Below, one piece after another: positions 42,601 to 54,600 of a DNA stretch of 64,000 nucleotides (positions within the stretch are counted from its first letter, which is position 1; every line of letters begins with the position of its first letter). The DNA comes from Ridgeia piscesae (Eukaryota > Annelida > Polychaeta > Sabellida > Siboglinidae). Location: assembly GCA_025642075.2 (NCBI GenBank), contig JAODUO010000561.1:224169-288168 (forward strand). The letters are read 5' to 3'. Made by a program: the position numbers and the translations under genes. The notes beneath the pieces are model-generated. The model made no database searches. It worked only from the letters and a program-made list of their open reading frames with translations, and was not told where the DNA came from.

Positions 42601-45600
42601 GACATGTGCTTCACTCAACCAAGACATGTGCTTCACTCCACCAAGACATGTGCTTCACTCCACCAACACATGTGCTTCACTCAATCAAGACATGTGCTTC
42701 ACTCAACCAAGACATGTGCTTCACTCAACCAAGACATGTGCTTCACTCAACCAAGACATGTGCTTCACTCAACCAAGACATGTGCTTCACTCAACCAAGA
42801 CATGTGCTTCACTCAACCAAGACATGTGCTTCACTCAACCAAGACATGTGCTTCACTCAACCAAGACATGTGCTTCACTCAACCAAGACATGTGCTTCAC
42901 TCAACCAAGACATGTGCTTCACTCAACCAAGACATGTGCTTCACTCAACCAAGACATGTGCTTCACTCAACCAAGACATGTGCTTCACTCAACCAAGACA
43001 TGTGCTTCACTCAACCAAGACATGTGCTTCACTCAACCAAGACATGTGCTTCACTCAACCAAGACATGTGCTTCACTCAACCAAGACATGTGCTTCACTC
43101 AACCAAGACATGTGCTTCACTCAACCAAGACATGTGCTTCACTCAACCAAGACCTGTGCTTCACTCAACCAAGACATGCGTTTCACTCAACCAAGACCTG
43201 TGCTTCACTCAACCAAGACAGACATGCCTCACCCTGTTTGTGTTGTGGTTGATGAAGAGGTCCCTGTACCCAACGTTGGAGGCACTCAGCTTTGGGGTGA
43301 GGTAACCTTTCAACGAATGCTGCCCTGTAAACAGGAAACAGCAAACTGTGACGGTCTCTTTGTTTGTACACATCTGACACAAATAGCAATGTTGTACATC
43401 TCAATGGGGGGGGGGACTGTGAATCAGACATAGTCAAACATATCACAAGTTTATTTCTAATGTAACACTTACTAGCACAACCATGTTTTCCTGTTGTCTA
43501 ATTAATTTCTCTACCAGTGTTCATGCAAGTTTGCAAAGTTTAAAAATGTCTATCCGAGTAAGCCAGCAGTGCACGGGGGAAAACAGAAGTCACTGTGCTG
43601 AAATGTTTGAAAATTGCGATCCACGAGGTCCCAGCCCTGCATAAATATGATAACAGAATTGTAATTGCTTCCCAGAATTATGTCGCACTGTCACGCCATG
43701 ATGCAACAAAATGTTAACGTGTGGCAGAATCCGTGCAAGACCTTGTGAAATATTGAGCCTAGCATGTTCTCCATCCCAGACACATGTTTAAGAAGTCTAA
43801 AGTTATGAACCATCCAAGTGAGCATGCTCATCGTGTACACAAATTATTTCAGTACGATACATGCAAAACTGACGGAGATGTGAGTCGACCAACAGACAGA
43901 GAAACACTGTTTTCTAACAGACATTAAATGCTGTATATGGTTTAGCTGCCACCACATGTCATGGTGAATATACTTAATAGCATATGAAACATAAGTGAAT
44001 GTAAAAAGATGCCAACATCCATCAGATGCTCCACTCCATGTTTTGTCGGAGGGCCGGGGTTAAGCCAATACTAAACCCATCAAGTTTTTTTGATGGTGAA
44101 CTTAGTGGACTGGTCATCCCTGGCGTTCTAGATACTCACCGTGCTGCTGCAGCTTGGCCAAGGTGGACACCCGGAAGCCTGCTGGGACTGCCCCCATTGC
44201 CTGAAGCACGTCTGTGACACTTGTCTATAACAAGAGACAAATGACTGACAGCTGTCACTCAAGATCAGGTCTGAGTAATTAAAAACCATTAAACAGAACA
44301 CCAGGATCATTTGATAAACTATCGGTATATTAATGACCACATAAACATTATGAATGTCACGGCGCTGAAATGTTTGAAAATTGTGACGTGATGTTATAAC
44401 TTGAGTTACTTATAATTTATGATAATAATAATTATACGAATGTATATATTTTAGTAGGGTATTTCCTTAGTAATTATGACATGCGTGAAATCACAACCCC
44501 TACTCATCTCTTATCAGTAGGATTTTGTTACAGCTAACCAGAAGTCTCTGTAACTGTGTACGGTGGAAAGCGAACCACCTTGAGTACAACATGTGCAAGA
44601 AGGTCTGCAAGTTAGATCTTCGTTTTTAGCAGTGCTGTCTGACTGTGACTTGCTATAGTCAACACAGGTACTAATTGTTTTAGCAGCAGCAGCAGTAGCA
44701 GTTGATGAAACAGGATGTGACATAGATGGTGTATATCTTCCCTACCTCTTTCACTGTCTCCCTCACTGTTGACCACAGGTTTTTCCCACTGTTTCAACAA
44801 CACAAACACAATATTCATTCAACAGTTACCAACTGATTGCAAATAAGCTATAAAATCAAGGTTACCACCCTGTGACAATCACCTCCATATGTTGTGTATT
44901 TACCATTATAATTTCCACATTTAAAACAGAACATAATTGAAAGAACTCAATTATACACAAAGATTGACCACTCAGCTTTGAATAAACATCAACAGCAAAA
45001 ATGTAATTACTGGAGAACAGAGCAACAACAATGCCAAAGTTACTAAACAATTCTAACCACTATTATTTGACACAAATTCACTATAAAAAATGTTAAGTAT
45101 GTAAATGCCAAGTATGGTATTTTAGTACAAAAGCATGAAGTTGATATAGCGAATGTTTATCACTAAACAATGCATGAAAGTTGACCTGGTAGGTCACGTG
45201 CATATACGAGGATGCGTGACAGAGATATTACAATTATGCACAACCATTGATGCCAGCACAGCATTGCAATTTGTCAGATTTACAATGATGAAATTAAACT
45301 ATATTCTAACTACGTTAATTGGTGAGTATTCAACTTTCAGAATATGTATGATGTTTCTGTTGATAAAGTGAATTGTTGCAGCTACAGTCTTGAACAATGC
45401 TACAGACAATTTTCATATCAGTGTTCAGAGATCACGGCATCTGAGGGGTGTAGTACTGAAATGTTTATATTTTATTTATAAGGCAGTCTTTCAAGGAAAA
45501 TGTGTCACCTTTTTGTAAAATGTTTCTTTGACGAAGGGCTGACTGGTTCATCTCCATCCTCCTCATCTTCCTCCTCCTCCTCCTCATCATCACCTGTCTC

Positions 45601-48600
45601 ATCAACCTCTTCATCCTCCTCATCTTTGCAGTTCTGCAACAAAACCATCACAAGCTCATGCATGATGAAATGCTGTTGCAAATGTAACTTCTGGATTCCA
45701 CATATCACGCTTTTTAGACTGATACACCTGTACCTCATTTAGTAAAAAAAATATTTATTGCTAAAATTGGTGCAAATAAATAAAATAAAATTGTCAAATA
45801 CATTTACATGATGAAAGTACCAATTTTTTTTAGCTTTGCTGCATTTTATAAAACAATTCTCTACCGGTCTAAATAATGCAAATTAAAATTATATTTATTG
45901 ATGCATGCTTTGCATTAAATAGTATTAAGTTCAATTGAACCACCGTAACATAGCAGCAGCTGACTTACATGGGTAACACCGGTATCACTATAAAACTGAA
46001 ATAATCTGAATCTGTATGGGATTCGTCATAAGGAGCCAATATTAGGGTGTGTGCGCATGTTATTGAGTGTTTGAGCCACAGATCTGGTGGCTGAAATATC
46101 AGTTATGGTTTCAGCCTGGACCTGCGACTCATTAAGTTGGTTCCACTCAAATGTTGTTTAAAAAAAAATTATTCTTAAATTATTCAGTGTGCTGTATGTA
46201 CTACAAAATATCTGGTGTTGTTGGTTGTTAGTTGTTGGACGAAATTTGAGGAAACATGGTCTGGGAGGTGACTTAGCTGAATGTGTCTTTTGTTTGTTTT
46301 TTTGGGCCACAAGAATGTTTCCGTGGGGAGAGCTGGGATAGATCCCTTAACAGTTTGGTACATAAACTTGTGTCCTTGGTCGCGTCATCTATTATCTAAT
46401 GTGTCGATGTGAAGGTTGGTTAGCATGGTTGTGACAGTTCCTGATGCTCCTTAATATCCCACAACAAAATAAACCTTTAACTTATGACCCATTGTGACTT
46501 GACTGCAACATCCAGTTGTGCTAGATAGGACCATGTATTCATAAAAAAAACTGTGAAAGAATACATATTAAATTACTGAATTGAGGAAGAACCTGATTAA
46601 AAAAAAAATCACAAAACTATCCCCCACTGCTTCAGAGCTCTAACCCAGAACAACCTCTGAACAGATAACAAGATTTAACAAGATTGCCACCTAGAGAATC
46701 AACTCTAGATGGCAGGTGGACAAGGAAGCCCTTTCGCTTATCAAGAGTCCATCCTATCTATCTAAGTATACCTCACCCTTCTTAGGAATATGTTGATTTT
46801 ATTTAAAAACATATTAACACTACAAGCACCTACATGGTGCATGTCTGTTTCTTTGCCTATGGCAATTCCTTCACACTTTCTGTAAACAAATGAAGTTCAC
46901 GTACCCTGACATATGTGCTGGGAACAAGTCCCCGGTCTCCCTGTTCATTCATTGCATGCAGCCAGCCGTCTTCCCTGTAGGGGAGAAAATGGAAACTTTA
47001 GGTGCAGTGCAAATTACTAAAAAAGTGATTTGTGCTGTTTCAAACCCATCCAACTTAAACGTGGCGATGGACTGCAATTCTGTGCAAGCCAAAATGGACC
47101 ACAAAACCAAAGTCAAATGATCAAACCATGGGTTAAGCAAATGTGTCATGTCATCAATTCAAATGAAGAATAGAAACAAGTGCTTGCAATTTCTTGAATC
47201 ATCCTTGTAATATTATATTTAATGTACACTCTTTGTATTTATGTATGTACAAGATTACCATTATATACTGAATAAATCAAATCAATCCTGTAGATTGTTT
47301 AACCATTTCCATGTGCAATACCCATCTAGTGACCACACCATCTGTGACACTTCTGTACGGCAGGCCGCTATTCAGGTTTTGGCAAGTTTTGTCATTCAAA
47401 ACTCACAATTATCCACTATGTGAAGCCTCTTGTTGTATATGGTGGCCAAGCTGAACAAATTACATATTTAATGGTTGTCGTAATTTATTATCGCTCACCA
47501 ACAGTTTATGGAGATCATCCAAAGCTGGGTGGCCGCAATGGCGGAAGGCAGTATTTCAACCAGTGGTTTGCCATTATATGTTTTGAATGGTTTATTTTAT
47601 AGTTTTTGTGAAGAAACTAAATCGAAAGATAATGTGTTTAAAACTACGACGATGTTGGTGTATTTAGCAACGAAACTGACCATGATGGTTGGAGTATTTT
47701 TTATCAATACTCAGATGCCAGTGATGATATAAGTTACAGCATGAAACTGGAGCAAGAGCAGGGTACCGTGTTGTCAGTGTAATACAGTACAGCTCATTTT
47801 ACTTGTGGATTATTGTACTTTCGGAAAATATATAACATCCCTATTCATAAAATGCACATTTGGTCGTCAAATCTTGAATTGAAATGACATTGTCAACTTT
47901 GCCACACATTCACTGGGAATGCTGTACTCAGTGGTCACAGCAGATCAGTGTTGTGGGACTGAAATGGTTAAAACCAAATGAAGCATTATATTTGAACATG
48001 CTGGCATCAGTTGTTCCTATCCTCAGATGTTCCTATGGTCATACTGCTGCATGCTGCGGTACAGGCATTTAAAAAATCACCATAGACATGTGTTCAACCC
48101 CCCACAGCTATACATGGCATGAGATGTTCTACATTCCAAATGGCTATTTGTGTTGAAATATTTCACTTGCTAGGTTTTGTAACACATTTTTGTTGCATAT
48201 GACACAGGTTACCAACCAAACCATCCCAAACACAATGTTTAACAGATTATGTGACTTTGCAAACACATGACATCACAGCCATGTCCCAGGCCCCCGCATT
48301 CTGTCTTGGGAAGTACACGGGTGGGAAGACTGACAAACGGGAACAGCTCCCATTTGAACCCAACTCACCGGGCACTGAGGATGGTGAGGACTTCGCCCTC
48401 CTTGAACCCGAGATCTCCCTTCTGCTCTCCCGCAAAGTCTCCCACTGCCTGGACATGGTAGTTGTCCACCTGAAACATGCACGGGAATAATAACACATCG
48501 CTAAACCAATACCCACTGATTTTTTGAAGGAATCAATAAAAAACAATAGATTAGCTCATCAGCGATTGATCCAAAAGTAAATAAAAAATTCTCACAAAGT

Positions 48601-51600
48601 GAGAGAGCTCTGTAATTCTACAAGGATGCTGACGTACCGTTTCTGTTTCTTCTTCTGACTCATCTGTCTCCTCTTCATCTTCCTCCTCCTCTTCCTCCTC
48701 CTCCTTCGCTCTCCTCAACTATGTCTTTCTGTCTACAACAGGCCAGGGCAGACACTGGAATGACATCTAGAAAGAAGTCTAAAGGAAGTTCCACATGTAT
48801 AACATGATATCCAGCCCTTAGGACAACACAGAGTGTCTTACACTGCATCCCGACAGACACATAGCGTCTTACATCATCATAATATTTCTTGGGAAATGTT
48901 CAACCTAGCTGAAATTCTAGCACCAACTGGTACAATAAACCAAGTATCCTTTTATACAGCCAATTTAACGAGAATAAAGTAAAGTGAATGAACCTGTCCA
49001 AGAGTAAAAATGTATGCAAAATTTATGCAAGATAAAATAAATAAACATTAAATACATTAATCTATTCACACATCGAACAAAAGTTATGGAAAGTTGATGC
49101 CCTGCATCCGGACGCAATAATAATCCCTCAAGTTCTATTTGTTAACATAAGATTATAAAAAAAAAAAAATTGTAAATTGTTTTAGAACCCAACATGCCTT
49201 TGAAGTCTCACCTTATGTCCCTTTCAGGCTTTTTATTTTTGCCAACCACAGCTTCATCTTCCGTCTCCTCTTCATCTGTTACTTCTTCATCTTCACAGAA
49301 AAGTAACTTCATGTAACACAATTCTTCAGTGTAATTTATTTTAATAGAAAATATGTTAAATATCCTGAAAAAAACATGTTGAAAGAACATTTCAGGTTTA
49401 GCTCAACGGTTTTTAACCTTAATTAGTTAATTTTAGAAAAACAGTCAAAAGTAAATAATGATGAAATAAATAGGGATAAAAAAATAAAGGAGAAATAAAT
49501 AATATTTATACTTGCAGGCATGTCCATATCAGTGCTGTTCACTGGCTTTGGAAGAGGACAACCATTTAATGGTGGTTAGAGACATGCAAACTGTACAATG
49601 GTTGAAGGATATTGCCTGGTACGGGTATACACATTTACATCTTACTAGTGTTAACATGAGAGACAGTCCAACAGACAATGTGATGTGCCTTGACAAGCAG
49701 ATAAATGTGACTTTCGCCAGTTAAAGTGTATCTTAAAAGTTTTGAATATGGCTCATAGATTGTAGTAAGATTTGCCGATGCCAGTTGCAGACTTTACACA
49801 TTTTATCAGATGTCATGTATATCTGAAATGCTGTGTTAAGAACCTCTGGTCTGTTTGTTTAGTTCTGTTTATTATTAATATTACATTATGTAAACTATTT
49901 TTAGATTTAGTATAATTTCATCATTTTGAATACGAATTAGTAAATACATTAAATTGCTAAATCTATTTCTAGTCATATTATTTTGCTGCATAATTCTGAC
50001 CTGGCAACTGTCTTCGCCATTTCCCGAATGTTAGTAATTAGATAAAGACCACCATTACAAACCATCGTCAGTTTCATACTCGTCTTCATCTTCTGTTTCT
50101 TCCTGTTCCTTTGCAGCGGCTTTCGCCTTCTCTTCTTCTTCCTTCCTGGCCCTAAGTGACCAAACAACAGAACATCTTGACCATATATAACACACACTGT
50201 AAGGATGGGATGAATATTCGGTTCGTATTCAAAATTTCAAATATTCAAACGTTTTGTTGCTATTTGATTCAAAATTAAAAAATTCGCAGCTATATAAGCG
50301 AATATCGTTCGGATATTTTTCTTCATGTCCTCCTCCTTAAAATGAGTCCCTGGCGATCTTTTACTTTCTGACTTAACTATGAAAAAACTACAACCGCCAA
50401 ACTACTCCTCACATATCTTGTATGTATATGTATACAAACACTAGGTTACAAAATAAAATCACTAACATTACTTAAACGAATAAACTTCACAAAACAAACT
50501 CGCATAAAATTCGCTGGCAACATCTCGACACCGTTCAGTATTCTAATTGAATTTTGAGCCACTGAATATTCTTATTAGATTTTATATTTGATTCGTATTT
50601 GAACTTTTGACGATATTTGATTCGATTCGAATGAAATTCCAGATTCGTCCCATCCTTAATACATTGTTTACACTGTACACATACACCAACAAACAACTAA
50701 CCAGGCCTTAATTTATCTAAAATGCTGCAGGGAATAAATAGTACTTAATTAGGAAAATGCATAATAGGTTCAGTTGTTACCACTGGGAAAATATATTTCT
50801 ACAGTCACACCATCTGGTGAGTAAATCTAATATTGCTGCAAAATGTTATTAGTGACTATTTTGGATGTTAGAAATTGCTTGTTCTGCACTGTAAATTGGT
50901 TGTGGGGTCGTTTTGACCAATGAATAAGTTACATTTTAATTTAATAGAAAAAGTTACATTTCGCATTAGCAATTTACCTAATAAATATTCATATGATTTA
51001 ACCAATAAACATAAATCACCAGGAGCAGTAGTAAGTACATAGAACAGCTGTAAAATTTCTCACAAATTCCAGTGTAAATTGTGTAAAAATACATTAGCAA
51101 CATAGGTGTCAAGTAAGTTATGTAAAAATATGTCGTTCAGAAACGTAAAAACACAAAGAATCCACAATTTAACTCAGAAATATATGCATGCATCGAGATA
51201 TTTCTACATACATTTCTTCTTCATCTGGAGGCATCAGTTTATCTGCGATTTTTTCCAACTCCGTCTGTAGCATGAAATAAACATTGTGTATAATCAAGTC
51301 CCACGACAGAGTGCAGAGGGAATTAATGGGATCGTTTCCAATACTACAGCGATGTTATTATAACTACTGCGATTAGTCACAGTAGCACTATGTACTAGCG
51401 CGTACCTAAACAGCCATCACACATCATAGCATGGAAGCAATTGAATAAAACCGGTGAATATCTTAATAGTGAGCTGTGGGTGTCGCTGCCTGGTAAATGT
51501 TGGGGTTAGATCGGTAAAGTATGCAAAAATACCAAACAAAATTCAAAGATATTGTATAAATGTATATTTATGGCACAAGTAGCTGTGCTGGCAGCTGACC

Positions 51601-54600
51601 CATCTATCAACTGACACTTCCTGCTGATAGTTCAATGTAATCAACACTGATAGTTACACTTTACGACTGATAATACACTGATTGTCATAACACACTGATA
51701 CGTTTGATGTATTGCTGCCTGCAACACTTCTACATTTCACCTGCCAATTCTACTTCACAGGAGGCACACAAAATTGCTGATTGAATGGAATTTGGCAGCA
51801 TTTATGTACAACTCATGAACCAACAGAGTTATCCATGCATTTGATCATTCAGATGAGCAAATTATGTTTGAGTTAGCATATGGACTGTAAAATTCCACCT
51901 AAAAACAAAACAAACGGGTTAATTTCCCTACAGCTGTGCAATGTTGTTGTACCTTCAGATGTTGCAATCTGTTGATTTCATCCCGTTTCCTTTGGTCAAA
52001 CTCAGCCACCTTCTCTGGTTCATCTCGCTAATAACAACAACAACAACAACAACATGTACTCAATGCTATTAATTCTAGTCACATTTCTGAGTAACAATTA
52101 AATATACAGAAAGCTGTTTTTTTTTAAACTAATGATCATCTATGATCGCAGCAGAAGTGGAAATACATAATGATATTTGCTGATAGCTTAAGCATAATTT
52201 TGCTAGAAGTTAATACAGATTCATTAAATTCCAATGTAGTCATCAGATTATCTGACACCACACTTGGATACAATAAATATATGATGCCCGGAATGTGCTA
52301 CACACAGAGATGCAGAATGAAGTATTCCTGCTCAGCTTTAGTTGTGATGTAAATTTTGACAGGTTAACTTCAACGCAAGTCATGTAAAATTATCCACCTG
52401 AACAATCAATGGTTTACAGTTTGAAACAAACACAGAAAACATGTGTAATTTTCAAATAACACCAGACATACATTCAGTGTCATTTTGCAATTAGTAACAT
52501 ACACAGACACATCACTTACTTCTTCAAGCTTGTCTGCCTTGTCCAATAGCTCCTCCACTGTTGTTTTCTCTCTGAGACATCTGCAACATCACCAATGCCA
52601 ATATCATGTGTCAACATTAACTACAATACAATAACCTTTAATAGAGGACATTCTTGTGGTAGATATTCACATAACAGAACATGACACAATGATATTAATA
52701 TTGATTTTGCTTATAATAGTAGTGCGCCCCATCATATCCCCCATCCTCCCCGATCCACTGATACAATGGTATCATAATTTGTAAAGCGCTACCGCCTTGT
52801 TGTATAAATGGAATTAAACATTATTAAACTGGAATTAAACATATACTGTGGGCAAAATCTACGAATCTGCACTTGACCAGCTCTGTGTTAAACTGGTCAA
52901 CACTGAGGAAAGAATGTCCTCTGTTTATTGCTGTAACAGTTCTGTAAACTAAATACAACATTGACTTATATATAAGTATTTGAACATATGATTAAAAGAC
53001 TGGGGATATAACATCGCGTTGTGTTAGACATAACAGGTTAATCAGATTTTGGAGGAAATTATGTCATATTTTATGGCTTCATTTGCAATTAATTAGTGTG
53101 TGTATATAAACTGTGTATGTGAGCATGTGTATGAGTACCGGTAAGCATTATGAGTTGTCTGAGTTGATTATATGTACGTCTACTGAAAATATAAGTGTTG
53201 AAAGAACTGATTGTAATCCTTGTGGAACTGAATAGGACTCAGCGAATATCTACCTTTTCTGCAGAATTATGATTAGGCTCAATCATACATAGTTTATCAG
53301 AATTATCTAATCAATACTAAATAAAAAAAATACACAAACAAGCAAGAGCTTTATAATAGATACTTGATAAGATTGATTATCATAAAATGTTTAAACAATG
53401 ATCAGAGAAATATTTTTGCAGATAGCTATGTTTGTGTCATATATGTAATACAGAAAAGTACAGCTTTGAATTTCACCTTCAAGTCACGCAAAACATGTGG
53501 TTAGTACAATTGTAACAACTAGGCACAAACACACGACAAACACTGCACCGTCCTACCTGCTGTGTAAACTGGTAATGTCTTTCTTGCTGAGCTTCCCTTT
53601 TTCAAATTTTGGAAACTTGCCTTGTGCCTCTTTGATGAATTTATCCACCTATTGAAACCATAAATAAAAAGAGTTATGGTTTATTCAATAGAATTCACTT
53701 CCACAGAACTCATTTGTGAAATTATGTTGCAGAAAACTTTCTATGAAGTAAAATTGAAAAAAATCTAATATATTTAATGGGCAATGGTTCACCATATGCT
53801 ATGATGCTCTCCCTTTATCTTGTGAGATCTTTCCAATGATCTCTGTGCAAGACTTACGAGAATTGAGCATGACTTCCAAGACAGTTATGTGTGAATATCT
53901 CCATTAACCGGTTTTCATTATTTGAAACTGCACATTCGCAGAGCAGTGATGCAACTGCTCTGTGAATTAGGGAAAGAACTTTTGACTAGCTGCTATGCAT
54001 GATGTCATAGTTTCATAAATGCATATTACATATCTATCACATGTGTGAATATACATAAATTTTGATATATTACATCTATTTTCAAACCTTCAACAAGCAG
54101 CTCTGTGAATAAAGGAATTTCCCTAATTTGCAGAGCAGTGACGTCAGTTTTTTAATCCACGGTATTGAAAATTTCTGACATTAATTATATAGCCGCCATT
54201 CACACGTCATGTATAAAATTTGTGAAAATGACATCTCTTTCTCCTACAAACCAGTCTCTACCCTGACACCCCTTCATTTTTGCTTGAATCAGCCACCGAT
54301 TGCCATTGTTGACACCTCTTGGATGAATTACACATGTGTGCATACGCACCTGGTCACTGTCTTGACAAATATTGCTATGTTACCTGTGTTACCATACTAT
54401 GCAGATATATCATTTCCATTCAACCAGTCCTACATTTAGTGCTTCCAGAAATTTATACAAAATGCACAACGGTGTTCCTTTAAGCTGGACTACAACGGGC
54501 AATAACAAAGGAATCCATTTGGTGGTATGTCCCCTTGTGCCACTGTGACAATGACATTAATTGTGCTGGGTCCCGGATGATTCGGCCTAAAACAGATTCG

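Noticed and set aside
41849..43433. Open frames of 213 to 467 codons with LNQDMCFTQPRH-type repeats
   Set aside because: The 22-bp unit opens all three plus frames at once, a repeat artefact inside an NPHP1 intron.
44590..44625. Extra NPHP1 exon with reading TFLHMLYS
   Set aside because: It has plausible AG and GT edges but no family likeness, and exons 12 and 13 already join in phase without it.
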